A DNA stretch of 64,000 nt from the NCBI GenBank assembly GCA_964017235.1, contig OZ024928.1, positions 153,226,881-153,290,880 on the forward strand. The letters are read 5' to 3'. Both the position numbers and the translations under genes were made by a program. The number at the start of each line of letters is the position of its first letter. The first letter of the stretch is position 1. This DNA comes from Sabellastarte sp. h YS-2021. Lineage: Eukaryota; Annelida; Polychaeta; Sabellida; Sabellidae. The notes below the pieces were generated by a model that was given only the letters and a program-made list of their open reading frames with translations, did not search any database and was not told where the DNA came from. Positions 20,797 through 33,009 of the stretch are shown here, in pieces.

Positions 20797-21719
20797 TCAA
20801 TCAGAGATGGGATAACAGAAAATCCTTGGCGTTCAGATATATGAACTTGTTTGAGCTGCTCCATAAAACCAATAAAAATCTCATGTGAAGAACAGGGAAA
20901 TTTTGATCCCAGTCAAATAAACTAACTTAGATTATGGGGCTGTTTCACACTAGCAGATGGTTCATCTAACAGTTTATTTAGAATAAAACCAGCAAGCCCA
21001 ATACTTTTGTGGGTTGTCATTTTGGGTCATGTTACTTGGACTTTTATCGTTGATTTAAGGCCGTTAAGCTCTCATCGCAAATTTCAGTGATATCTTTTAG
21101 TATAGGTGGGCTTTACAAAAGATAATGGAAGATGGGTGATAAGATATTTGGAAACTTTGTCCATTGGAAGTCCATTTTAAACTTTTTTGTTCTTCATCTC
21201 CAACAAAGGCAGAATCTACTGTACAGCACCAGAAACTAATTCAGTTATCATTATTATGTAGACATAGCTGGGATGATACCTTGGAGATGCGGGTGATTTT
21301 TAAGCTATGACAGGAAAGCCTTATTGAACCGATAAGATTTTAGCTTTTCTTTCTTTCTAAAACAGGCAAGAGAGGAGGCAGAACAAAGATCATTCAGCAT
21401 CTTGCAATCAGAACCAAAGCAGGTGATAGTCTAGTTTGCCTCTTAATATGGGTCCTCGAGAAGTTAAAATTCTGTTTCGTCTAAAACTGTCACTCAGTGA
21501 CTTCTACAGGAGCCTGCAGGACCTACCATAGACTGGCCTAATTGCCACAGACTGTCCTTGTTTCAGAAGTTAATCCTTTCCCCCTAAATGTAAGGTAATG
21601 AATACTCAATAGTGCTTTATGTCCATCATATGAGAGACTCTCAGGTGCTAGAGCCATAAAGGAAAAAAAAGAATTGAGAGACATATTGGGCTCACTCCAC
21701 AGACACCAGTAAAACAGGA
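20797..21719. other. Intronic sequence, no feature seen
   Basis: No gene, terminal repeat or satellite recognised. Confidence 0.4.
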
Positions 21720-22290
21720 GGGCTATGGAGGGTAGGTTTTACTGAAAAGGTATGTCTTCAATGTGCACCTGAAAGATGACAGAGAAACTCCTGTTTGGAT
21801 GTCATCAGGGAGGTCATTCCATAAAGTTGGAGCATCAAATGCAAAGCTATAGCTGAAATGCTTTTTTGATTTGTGCACTGAAGACAAGAACAGTGGAACA
21901 TTCATCTAATTTCTGACTGGTTTGCTGCACTGGGAGTTGTAAATACACAATACTTGGCAAGGAAGGGGCTGAAATACTGTGAAAAAACAGTGTGAAGGTA
22001 CTTCTACACAAGAGTAATGGTTATGAAAATAGAGCTTTGATCAACAGGCAACCACTGTAGATCGTTAAGAACAGGTGTTATTCTAGAAAATTGACTGCTC
22101 TTTGTTTTAGCTAGGCTATTTTGGACACAGGCAGTTTTTTGACATTGGACAGACTTCTGAGCAGAGAATTACAGGGTTCAAGGGGAACTTGAACCCTGTG
22201 TGTCAGAGATCATGCAGCAAAGAACAAAGCAGCTACCATAAACCTTCTTAACATGAGTACCATATAAGAACCCTGCATTGAACCAAAGGA
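21720..22290 (-). pseudogene. 3' end of a non-LTR retrotransposon reverse transcriptase
   Basis: On the minus strand, fragments such as ITPVLNDLQWLPV and FAFDAPTLWNDLPDDIQ occur in order. They correspond to the conserved C-terminal region of LINE RTs (pattern ...LHWLPV... and ...APxLWNxLP...SLxxFKxxLKTYLF). Stops interrupt the middle (about 21906-22050). It is therefore a decayed, 5'-truncated LINE, probably of the CR1/L2/Jockey group. No endonuclease or catalytic RT part is present. Confidence 0.7.
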
Positions 22291-22739
22291 AAGAAAGGGG
22301 GAAATAAGGGAGTGCCCAGAATGATGATTGGAAAATGGTATTTTAGCTTTTTATAGAGTTGGTGACACGCATGCGCCTTCCAACTCTATGCTGTTATGTT
22401 TTTTTGCGAGTCTTTGTCCTCAAATTTCTGGTGTTTTGAGTGCTCACTAATTACCGTTTTGTGTGAGTTTTGAATAATTTTAACTAAACGATTGTTCTGT
22501 TTCTTGGCCATTCTTTTGTCACTTTAATAGAAATTTACGGACAAGTTTCTTTTTTTGCATGCTTGTACACTATAACCTTTTAACTTAAAACAGGACTGAT
22601 AAGATCTATCTGGGTCGGCTAAAACCAAACTCCAAATAAATCAAGGCTTAATGTAACCGTTACAACGTTTATTTTGACCCCTATTTTCGCCCAACTAGAT
22701 GTCTGTATACAGATAGACCTATTACTGCTGCATTATGGT

Positions 22740-22935
22740 GTCTCTTGAATACCTTCTTTGGGTTTAGAATTTTTTTCCTTCCTATCTTGCAAAGAAGAGT
22801 ACTCAAAGAGTGCAGACCTCCACCAAGATCAAGCAGCTCCAGTATTGTGTATTTGAGCAATGGTAAAAATATCTCTAAAAAACTCCTTCATCCATATTTT
22901 GATCCAGTTCACCTGCAATATTTTATCCTGAGGTA
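22740..22935 (+). repeat. Interspersed repeat, copy 1 of a direct pair
   Basis: 'ctcaaagagtgcagacctccaccaagatc' and the following about 100 bp recur at 23755-23945 in the same orientation with moderate divergence. The two copies flank a further repeat (23096-23520). Confidence 0.65.
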
Positions 22936-23095
22936 GTGGCATAGTACACAACTTACTTTCTTCTCATTAGCCGCCATATTGCTGGAAACATGTGTACACA
23001 TTTACAGACGATTTTCATCTTTTATTAGTGGATATACACGGTGTTGAATACTTCTATTTTATCAGTTTGGTTATATAACCTCATGGAATAAAATA

Positions 23096-23520
23096 ATGAT
23101 GACAATTCATGATGACCTTTATTTTGCTAAACTTGTAAAAAGTGAGATGACCAGGACATGTTATATTGGCTTATATACAGGAACGATATCTGTCAAAATA
23201 AAATATTTTCTTGGTTCAACCCCTGGTTGCTACATTTTTGAGAGTTTAAAAGCTAGGACCTGCAAAACAGTTAAAAAACTGACAACCAGGACTCGATGTA
23301 TGTAGCAAATATATAGGAACTACACCTGACGAGATAAAATAAGATAAAATATGAAATATTTTAGAAGTTTAATCACTAAGTGCTACATTCTGGACCTTTT
23401 TAAAAGGTTAAATATAAAAGTAAGCATTGAAAGTGGAGTCTTTTGTGGGTGGGTGGGTGGGGGGGGGGGGGAATCTCCGGGAAATCCCCCTCAGTGATGT
23501 CATGCAAATTAGAAAACATG
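23096..23520 (+). repeat. Interspersed repeat also at 48900-49120
   Basis: Motifs 'gaccaggac', 'cttatatacagga', 'gtcaaaataaaata', 'acctttttaaaaggtta' and 'cagtgatgtcat' recur in order at about 48920-49120. The copy here carries an extra G-rich insertion (23448-23472). It is probably part of a dispersed element whose ends I cannot define. Confidence 0.55.
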
Positions 23521-23754
23521 AGGTCAGAGTTTATTTTGAAGCAATATTTTAAAAGAAAATGTACAAATAAGAAAACATGAGGTCTCAGTCGAAATGTCTA
23601 CAAATACATGTGGTTTGGGTGAAAATAGGGGTCGAATCGTCTTTGAAAAAGATGGTCAAAATGTTTCTATGGTCGAAACATGTGGATACTATATTGTTAG
23701 AACATCCCAATAATAGATGCACATAATTTGTTTTCGGGTTGATTGATCGTCGCT

Positions 23755-23945
23755 GCCACTCTTTAAGATCTTCTTTGGATTTAGAAATTTTTACTTTCTG
23801 TCTTGCTAACAAGAGCACTCAAAGAGTGCAGACCACCACCAAGATCCAGCAGCTCCAGTATTGCTTATTAGTGCAATGATAAAAAATCCATAAAAAATTC
23901 CTTGATCCAGAGGGTGATCTGTATCACCTACAAAATTTTATCATC
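23755..23945 (+). repeat. Interspersed repeat, copy 2 of a direct pair
   Basis: Homologous to 22740-22935, sharing 'actcaaagagtgcagac', 'gatccagcagctccagtatt' and the AT-rich continuation. The lack of 100% identity points to an old duplication or two insertions of one family. Confidence 0.65.
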
Positions 23946-24099
23946 CGTTCCCTGTGCAACTGTCTTACTGAAAATTTCATTGAAATTCATTCGCAACTTT
24001 TCAAGTTCTTGGTTTCACCCCTATTTTTAGACAGCCTACCCTCACTCAACCTCTACCATCTTTTTTCAAAAATCCAAGTGACTTCCTACCAGTAAACAC

Positions 24100-24520
24100 T
24101 AGTGGTGTGACGATTAGATGTATTGTCGATTAATCGTCGGTGACAGTGTAGAATCGCGGTCGGTCACTGACATTTTCTAATGGTCGATTATTAAGCTTAT
24201 ATCTTACCTTTCCTGATTTATATCAATATCCACATATTTTCCATATATTTTACGAATTTTTACTTAATAAATCAAGAGATTTGTCATGCATTTCGAGTTT
24301 GTTTATGTCTACCGCCATAATTACAGAAAGTGGGTTCTTTTGGTAGATTCTAAATGTCGAAACACTGTTATTCTTACCGGATTGATCTATGCTTTATCCC
24401 GGTAAGTGTTTCTTAAATAATAAACAATAATGGAGTAAAATAATCGATTATGGGTCGATCATCGCTCGGAAAAATGGACAAATAATCGACCAGGAAAATT
24501 GGAGGCGATTCCCAGCACTA
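24100..24520. mobile_element. hAT-type MITE with 8-bp target duplication
   Basis: A 421-bp element begins TAGTGGTGTGACGATTA and ends CGATTCCCAGCACTA, imperfect inverted termini of hAT type. A perfect 8-bp duplication, GTAAACAC, flanks it (24092-24099 and 24521-24528). The interior is rich in 'aatcgat' / 'ggtcgatt' motifs and has no coding capacity. Confidence 0.87.
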
Positions 24521-24528
24521 GTAAACAC

Positions 24529-25265
24529 CTGCCTACCGTTGAAAGCCTGCCTTCTATTTCTTTGTTAGAGGTCAAGGACAAATGCTTCAACATGTCTACA
24601 AAATGGGCATTCACTGGTATTACTGGTTTGCCATAAAACTGTTGATAATAGAGGTAAATTGTTAAAAATATAACACTTTCTGATAAATGTTTTGCAGTAT
24701 GCTCAAAATTGCTTTGAAAATTTTTTAACCTTTCACTCCAGTAATTACCGTATTTATCCATATAAATGCCCCCACTCTATTAAATGCCCCCCTCCTTCTC
24801 TACCTTTGCATAGGCCATACTTCGGGATTTACATCACTCTCAACAGTAGCAACATTCCAGGATTCCAAAAAAAGTTGCGTTGTAGTACTTCCACAATCAA
24901 AATTAGGACTAACAGAAAATGAAGAAAATCAAAACAAATCGTGGCAGTATTGATCACAAATGACTTAAAAACGACAAAATCTAAAAAAAATATGAGATAC
25001 AAGTATATAATTTCTTCAGATTTAAGGTTTTTTTCTAATATTTAAGTTCTCCTACAATTATACATGCAGGCAATTGAGATGTTAGGCTGCTAACTATCCA
25101 ATATCGCCCACTGCCACTTGACTTGAGAGTTGTTTTATGTACCTGTAATGGTTGCCCTTTAATAAAAATGTATTGCCGCATCATCTGGTGAGACAAATAA
25201 CTTTCTAATGACATATAAAATGTGCATATGCTTGAAGTAGTTTTCACCCCAATGCGTGTTTAAGT
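24529..25265. other. Intronic sequence, no feature seen
   Basis: No gene or transposon end recognised. The short minus- and plus-strand frames are not supported. Confidence 0.4.
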
Positions 25266-26081
25266 CATGTGCAAGTATTGTTTTAAAGCATGGTGTCTAG
25301 ATGGGTGGGCGAGCACTCCGGCAGCGGTGGGAAAAAGTTTGTCAACGCTGTATCCAGGAAACCATAAGGTGTAGGACATTCATACTTAGTAGGGATGGGA
25401 AGTAGGTGTGTAAAGTCATAGTGAACTTCATTTGACTTTTCACATTGACATAGTGACCTTTAGAATGAAAATATTCTTCTAGCTATATCTCAGGTCAATA
25501 CTTGGTAGGGACATTTGGGGTGTAGGTGTTCAAAGACACAGTGTGACCTTGATTGGACCTTTGACCTTGCCTCAATGACCTTGACCTTTAAAATATTGTC
25601 TGGGCTATCTGTTGTTTTCACCTATGTCGGGCTGGTGGTGGGAGCAATAATCTTGTTTCAGCTGTATCTCAGATACCATAAGGTGTAGAAACTTGATACT
25701 GGGTAGGGACATTCATTGGTGTGACCTTGATTTGACCACCGACTTTGCTGTAGTGGCATTGACCTTTCAAACTTTGTCCCAGCTGTATCTGGGGGTTAGG
25801 TATGCAACATTACAGTGTGACCTCGATTTGAGCTTTGACCTTGCCATAGTTACCTTAACCTTTAAAATCCTATCTGTGCTATATATCTCAGAAACTGTCA
25901 GGTGTAGGAAGTTGACACTTGGTAGGGACATTGGGTGGGGCGATGTAGGTGTGCAATGTCATTGTGTGACCTTGATTTGAACTTTGACCTTGCCGTAGTG
26001 GCCTTGACCTTTAAAATCTTGTTCAGGCTATGTCTAGGAAACTGTAAGGTGTAGGAAGTTGATACTTGGTAGGGACATTAG
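25266..26081 (+). repeat. Decayed R-family core-repeat array
   Basis: About five to six diverged units carry 'aggtgtagga..ttgatacttggtagggacatt' and 'gaccttgatttgacctttgaccttgcc'. The start, 'catggtgtctagatgggtgggcg', corresponds to the 5' hairpin region of R4. Units are more degraded than in R1-R4, so this is an older copy. A hAT MITE splits it at 26082. Confidence 0.65.
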
Positions 26082-26550
26082 TAGGGACATCACAACTCCA
26101 AATATTTCCTGTCGGCTATTCGCCAAGTACCATTCATATCGACACCGAATAACCGTTGAATATTTAAAACTACCAAAAAACCTAGGTTTCATATTGTAAA
26201 AAGCAGTGAAAACGACAAATTAATCAAAATAAGATAAAAATACATGTCCATAATCTGTAAAATTCATTAAATTTGCAATTTTCCTGCGGCTTCTGATGGC
26301 ATTTTTCTTGCGCAAGAAGTGAGCGATATAAGAGATACATGGTACTTCCTTTTTATGTGAATGCATAAACTGCAGAAAACGTGGCTCTTGGATTTTAACT
26401 TATTTTATCTGACAATATGGACGTACTTGACAGATTCAGATCTTCTGCCATCTTTAACTGCATTGAGCAATTATTCATACTTTAAAATATGAAACCGGTA
26501 AATAGTACTTCTAACCGTTGTCGATTAGTCGGCTAGTCGTGATGGCCCTA
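26082..26550. mobile_element. hAT-type MITE inside the R-family array
   Basis: A 469-bp element starts TAGGGACATCACAACTC and ends GTCGTGATGGCCCTA. A perfect 8-bp duplication, GACATTAG (26074-26081 and 26551-26558), flanks it. The duplicated sequence belongs to the R-family core repeat ('gggacattagtaaggg'), so the MITE inserted after that array formed. Confidence 0.87.
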
Positions 26551-26930
26551 GACATTAGTAAGGGTTTATAGATGTGCAACATCATGGTGTGACCTTGATT
26601 CGACTTTGATCTTGCAGTAGTGACCTTGAGTTTGAAAATCTTGTCCAGGCTACATCTCAGAAAGTGTAAGGTGTAGGAATATGATACTAAGTAATTGGTA
26701 GGGATATTGGTTTGGGGTATAGGTGTGCACCATCATGGTGTGACCTTCATTTGACCTTGCCATGGTTACCGTGCTGTATCTCAAAAACTATAATGTTTAG
26801 GAAGTTGAGACTTTGTAGGGACATTGGTTGGGGGTATAAGTGTGCAATGTAATGGTGTAACCTTGATTTGACCTTTGACCTTGCCATAGTAACCTTTACC
26901 TGTACCATCTCTATATGTGACTGATTCATT
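26551..26930 (+). repeat. Continuation of the decayed R-family array
   Basis: About two to three more core units continue directly from the left part once the MITE is discounted. They end near 'cctgtaccatctc'. No 3' terminal hairpin was found. Confidence 0.6.
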
Positions 26931-27599
26931 CGGTCACTGATTGCTTGTTTGTTGCTGTTTTGACCCATGCCAAGTCAATCCAGACCTTCTGTTTCTTGTA
27001 AGTGTTCTTGTAGTCTCAGCATATTGTGTTGCAGATGAGGTCATGTTCCATATCCTTCGGCCAGTCCACCACCATTTACTTCTGTTCTGGTCCAATCTTA
27101 CCACAGGTTTCTCAGCCTTCTCCTTGCCTTTCCCCTCTGCCTCCTCATTGTCTCAGGCTTAACTGTTGTCCCTGTGTATAAGTGGAATTGATTTTATGAC
27201 TGGCTTGAGTCTCAGGGTGGGACTGTGGCTGTGTAACTATCCTCCTCAGATTGACTACACACTCCCTCTTTCCTTCACCTGTCCTCCCCCTTCTTTCTTC
27301 CCCATTTTTCTTTTCAATAACATCTTGGAAATAGTTCTACAGTAGATGTGCATGTGCAGGAGTAGTTTCATTGACATTTATGAATACCGGTAGTTCTGTT
27401 CAGAAAGTGTTCTAGATTCATTCTTTGACATCTGAAGGGAATAAATTAATTAGCGCGATTTGGGCAGCCAGTCTTGATTCATTTTTTAATAGTTTCTAAA
27501 GTTCAGGAGTCATTTGTTGATATTTAGGAGGGAATCGAGGAATTGCTGTGATTCAGGAGGCCATTGCTGACTCATTCGTGATCAATTTCTTGTGTTTTT
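26931..27599. other. Intronic sequence, no feature seen
   Basis: Pyrimidine-rich stretches around 27090-27310. No supported gene. Confidence 0.4.
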
Positions 27600-28285
27600 C
27601 TTGTACTTACGAGTGAGCTATAACATAGTGAAATTGTAGACCTATAGCTCATAGGATAGATGAGCAATAGTTATTTTCAGGTTCTCACCATTGAGTAAAT
27701 CAGTTGTACCTTGTAAACTATTGCATTTATAGTATTTTCTTTAAATATGTTATTCACCTACTTTTGGGTCAGCTATAAAATAGTGAAGTTGCCGACCGGT
27801 AGCTCATTGCATAGATGAGCAATAGCTCCTTTGAGGTTCTCACTTTTGAGTAAATCAGACCTGTAGCTCATAGCATAGCTGAGCAATAGTTATTTTCAGG
27901 TTTTCACTGTTGAGTAAATCAGTTGTAACTTGTAAACTATTGCATTTACAGTACCGGTATTTTGTTTAAATATGTTATTCACCTAACTTGGGGTCAGCTA
28001 TAACATAGTAAAATTGCAGACCTGTAGCTCATTGCATAGCTGAGGCAGTGAGATTGAGATTCTCACTGTTGACTAAATCAGTTATAACTTGAAAACTATT
28101 GCATTTACAGTATTTTGTTTAAATATGTTTTCCACTTATTTTTTACACCCTAACAGTTAACTTTGCTTCTGAAAAGCATTGGGGCACAACTTTTGTGTCC
28201 TTTTTCTCTTTGTCTTCTGCTCTGAAACTCAAAACACACAGTCAGCTGACTCAGACCCCGTCCACAGGTACTGATTGCTTGTTTT
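27600..28285 (+). repeat. About 190-bp tandem repeat block, 'cacctactt..gtcagctataa' family
   Basis: Three units carry 'ttattcacctactt..gggtcagctataa.atagt', 'agacctgtagctcattgcatagctgagcaa' and 'actattgcatttacagtatttt'. A related block at about 54098-54730 continues into the same 'ctctgaaactcaaa.cacacagtcagctga' tail. The unit is also distantly similar to the 133-bp satellite at 39740-41760. Confidence 0.75.
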
Positions 28286-28289
28286 CTTT

Positions 28290-28985
28290 TTAGGCAGGTT
28301 GCATGTAACCAACCCGCCTATTAGATTGATGTGTCCGATGTCTCTCTGTCTGTCCGTCTGTTTGTCTGTCCTTCAACATTTTCGTTTCCGGACTCTAACA
28401 CGAAAACCCTTTGTCCAATTGAATTCAAACTTGACATGGAGATAGATCACAATCATAGCTAGGTTCCTTTCGAAATTGGTGTAATTGCGTCTGTTCGTTT
28501 GTCCGTTTTTTGTCCATTTGTCTGTCCGTCAACATTTTTGTTTCCGGACTCTAACTCGAAAACGTTTTGTCCCAACGAATTCAAACTTGACAGGAAGATA
28601 GATAACCATCATAGCTAAGTTGCTTTTGAAATTGGTGTAATTCTGTCTGTTCGTTTGTCTGTCCGTCATCATTTCTGTTTCCAGACTCTAACTCGAAAAC
28701 ACTTTGTCCAATCGAATTCAAACTTGACAGGGCGATAGATCACCATCATAGCTAGGTTCCTTTCAAAATTGGTGTAATTCCGTCCGTTTGTTTGTCTGTT
28801 AATAGCATAGATATAATTACATAACCTATATTACAAGTTTTACATTTCTTTGCACGTCTAACACATTTACCTTAAATGGGTAACCTAACATTTTTTTCCT
28901 TGTTTCTAAATTTAATTACAGCAGTCACTAACCTTATTGCTGCCTGCGCAAACCGCCTTTTGGGGCATTTCTGACCCTCTTGTTT
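28290..28985 (+). mobile_element. Possible HINE-like element with three core repeats
   Basis: 'ggcaggttgcatgtaacc..cccgcc' (about 28303-28328) marks the start. Three repeats of 137-156 bp follow (tttccggactctaac at about 28385, 28541 and 28678, with the 'ctgtccgt' run). 'ctgcctgcgcaaaccgcc' lies near 28941-28958, resembling the inverted start. The layout parallels the R family, but I cannot define the ends precisely. Confidence 0.45.
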
Positions 28986-31875
28986 GTGTCATATTCTTTT
29001 GACAATGAGGAATAATTAGGGAATAGCTTCTTGCAAGATTAATGAGGAACACAGGCCAGTCATCAAAGAAGGTCAAAGAAACATTTAAATCAAGATAAGA
29101 ATGATTTCAAGATATCCTTAATGACTTATGTCCTGGATATAAAATCTGTTTTGTCCAAAACTTTTTGTGGAATGGCACAATCACCTCTTGAACATCAGAA
29201 ATGCTCTAGAACATTCCTGAAAGCTTTTAAATGACTCAGACTGAAATTTGCCTTAATAGAAAAAAAAAATCATATTCCTATATCATTTTGAACTTTCATT
29301 GAAGAAGTGGACAGGGGTATAAAGTTTTGAGATGTCCTTATTTGAATCATCAGATGCAGTGCTTGTTTGGAAAAGTAGCATTACCATTTCTTAATACAAA
29401 ACAGTCTTTTTCAATTATTACCTGCCAAAGACAGAGACAGTGTTCTAAGAATCAATTTGTGGATGGGAATCCAGAAGTAGCTATCTGCTTTGCAAGTTGC
29501 AAAGTGGAGATTTGGTGAATGATGTTAGCTTAGTCTTCAACATCTTGGACAGATATAAACTTGTGGTATATATTAATGCATCTAAACAAAAGATCAATAT
29601 TTGTAAATAGAGTAATAATCATGATGGAAAAAAGTGTGATTATAATATCAAAAGATGGGTTACAGTTGAAATGTTGATGTTTTATTTGAGTATTTGTCAA
29701 TGTTCAGTTCCATTTTGACTGCAGTGGAAAGTACATTTGTAACTTATTAACAAAGTATATACAGTGTCACACAGATTTAAAAAAAATAAATGACACATTT
29801 TGGCTTATAATTGTAAAAAAATAAGAAAAAAGGTAAAATTATAAACTTTTAATGTACACATACTCAATGAAAACGATATCTTCATGGAATATAGAATATC
29901 ACAATTTTGAAATTGTATTTATGATATCTGAATTTAAAGTGTGTCACATTGTCATGAAATTGTGATTGACAATGACGTAATTGCTTAAAGAAATTCTGGC
30001 ATACTTTTGTATCCAAACAATGATCCAGATCACTCTCAAAATTTAATGGGATCCAAGTTGGACCAAGACCCATCTTCTGATTTTTTTTTTTTTTTCATGA
30101 AGTTCCAACCCCTAGTATTTGCGTAATCTTCTAACAAACAAATTAATGAGCAGAGAAACAACCAAAATGTCCATAGTTTTGTCATAATAGAAAAAGATGA
30201 TCATATGTGAACATTTTGAAATGCATCATTGAGTAAGTGATGCATTGACACTGATGCACTGTATTGATACTGGAACTCTAACAGACATGGCAAGTCTAGA
30301 AATATGGTGCTAACGGGACCAAAACCAGCTTTTCTGAACCAGCAACATTTTGTAGTTGTAACACTGTAGTTTATTTTTACCATTCACAATATGTTGGACA
30401 CAATTTTTTTTTCATGGACCTTAAAATACACAGGTCAGATGATACACTGGCAATAGGTGGGACATGGTCATCAAATTTAAAGAAAATTACCAAATATGGG
30501 TACAAGGGGTCAGCTTATCAGGAAAAGTGTGAGTGGAATATTAAGGACTTCCTTACAACTATGTTTTTGGTTATTTTGGAGTTTTAATTAAGCTCCAAAT
30601 TGTGTTCAATATTTGTAGAATGTTGGTTTAAACCTTATATTAACTTATCAGGTACCAGTATGGAGGACTCTTCATAACTAGAACCTCTGATATTCATGAT
30701 TTGGTTGGAGTTATGGCAAGCTTCTACTTATAACTACAGAAATATGGCATTCTCTCATGTGAGGACCTTAGAATTGGCCCAATTTATACCTAAATTTGAC
30801 TTGCACTGGCTCTACTTATACAGAGTTTAAGTTTACTGTAAAACATTTGAATGAGAAAGTAAAGCTTCATTAAGTCCTACTGTATAGACATTTTTCTCCT
30901 CTTGCCACTTCGTACTACTGTTCTTACATATGCCACAACCTAATGTCAAGGTAAAAAAATGGAAAGGAATGTGGTTAAGTGTGCTTGAAACGTGTAAAGG
31001 GAAAAAATATTATACTCAAACATAGGTATACCTCTGCTATGTGCGCATGTACATGCTAGCAGGATGTCTTCTGGATGGCTGGTCCCTGGGTTTGTCTGAA
31101 TGCTGTTAGGTAACTCAGACGTGTATTAAGTAGGCCACCTGAATTCCTCATATATAATACTCTTAATGACAAAGAATGAACTTCTTGCGCATAAATTAAT
31201 TGGTGTTCAAGAAGAACATTGTTTTATCAGCTTAGACGATCTTGTTTGTTTTACAACAAAAAGTTGTTTTTATTAAAGGTATTTAGTAATGTTTTCCATT
31301 TTTGGTGAAATATTCATATAAGCAGTAAATTGTCGTGTGTGGAGAATTTATGTATTAGTTTTTCAGTGTGTGGTAATATTATAATAGATTGACCAGTAAA
31401 AAATAGAAAACCACTGCAAGTGTTCGTCTTACCTTATGAGACCTGTAAAATGAGGTGTAAAGTACAAGTGTACCGCTGTTTCATGGTAATACATTGCACC
31501 AAATGTTTTATATACTGGTACTTTAGGTATATATTAACTGTAGAATCGCAATTCGTTTTATTTTTTTTTCTCCAACCGGTTGTATTTTGGAAACCACTGT
31601 TAACTGTTTATGAAACAGTTTTCAAAAAGTATAAATGACACACTTTACATCACAAACTCGGTGAATATATCTAATAATTTTTATTCAAAAGCAGCTGAGC
31701 CAGGTTAAAACAATATGATATTTCATCAAAAGCTGTCTTTATAGACCTTTTTAATATTTTATTAAGGTAATGAAAGAAATTTTGACAAAAATTTATATCT
31801 AATACCAGATACAATAACTGGTTTTAGAAATTAAAAACCATTTTTCCCCAGAAAACATATTGGGACAGATCCTCA
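28986..31875. other. Long intronic stretch, no supported feature
   Basis: AT-rich sequence with no domain-bearing frame, terminal repeats or satellites that I can see. Confidence 0.4.
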
Positions 31876-31960
31876 CCTTTGTCACTTGTGGGAGTTGAAC
31901 CTACACATAGGTGACAGCCTATGATTAGATGCCAAACCTGCTTACCAAAAATTATGTTGT
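31876..31960 (-). repeat. tRNA-like SINE remnant
   Basis: The minus strand carries a B-box-like GGTTCAACTCCCACAAG and, upstream, 'ggcatctaatcataggctgtcacc'. A related sequence in plus orientation, 'gggcatctaatcacagac..tgaactcccacaagtgg', is at about 36060-36115. Both look like heads of one old SINE family. Confidence 0.4.
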
Positions 31961-32805
31961 TGCTTTACTTAAAGAAAAGCAGAAATGTTGTTAGATATCT
32001 AGTTTTATAAAATTGAAAAGTTGGAGTCATATTAGACAGTTATTATTTATAACTTTTTATTTCAGTTTTATGAAAAATGAGAAAACGTAAAACAAATCTA
32101 CATATCTATTTGGCAAGATAAAAAACAACTGTGGTGCAAGTTCTACACAAATATCTTTGTCCAACATTTAAATTAACCACAGTTGAGGTTCACTGAGTGC
32201 AGTTTAGTGGCCCAAATTTAGAAAATATGTGTCCTGGCTCTGGGATGTCTTTCAATCCCAAATGAATGGAATTCTTTTCTGTCTTTATTATGTGGCCATT
32301 TGTAATATAAATTGTTTGTATTGCAAGTGTTTGTAAATACAAAGTCTGGGAACGTTGTTGTTTTAAGTAAAGGTTAACTGGGACCAGATAGTGCCACCTT
32401 TTAAAATAAACATTTAGAGTAAATATGTACTGCTAAGCCTTGGAGTTATCCTTGGCGATTCTTTTGTTGATAAATAAGGGGGAGTAAATGGAATAGAATT
32501 TGCCCCACTGTCTTCTCATTCGTGTCCTATTCAGAGGTTGATTATAGAATTGTAGAGCTGAGTAAAGTTTGTGATTTAATATAGAGCCTCTATATTCAGA
32601 GATATTACTATTGGAGGTTCAAATCTGCTATTAGGTTTTGGGGGTATCTGGCAAGAGCTGTTGTCATGGCAACACTTTTGAAGATTTTTAAGGTCTTAAA
32701 GTTTGTGGGTGTTCCACAGCCTAAATCCATGCATGAATTTTATTTTCACCAAATTTTCAGGATATGTTAAACCCAGTAGGCTATAGAGTTATGTTTTCTT
32801 TTTTG

Positions 32806-32806
32806 T

Positions 32807-32835
<29 letters not shown>
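32806..32835. repeat. Poly-G run of about 30 nt
   Basis: A nearly uninterrupted G homopolymer inside the intron. A poly-A run of about 23 nt follows at 32995-33017. Both lengths are likely to vary or to be imprecise in the assembly. Confidence 0.8.
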
Positions 32836-32838
<3 letters not shown>

Positions 32839-33009
32839 GGCAACAGCTGTTGCAATGACAAAGCGTTAAATATTTTTTCAGTCTTAAACTTCTTGATTAG
32901 GAAAGTGGCACTATTATGACAGTTACATTTTTATCTCCCGCTTATCAAAAGCCGAAGTTGTGAGATTATGTAATTCCTCATAATTGTCCTCATTAAAAAA
33001 AAAAAAAAA

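Noticed and set aside
32806-32835. Poly-G tract considered as a functional G-quadruplex
   Set aside because: A pure homopolymer of uncertain assembled length with no conserved context, unlike the tracts inside the DIRS elements.
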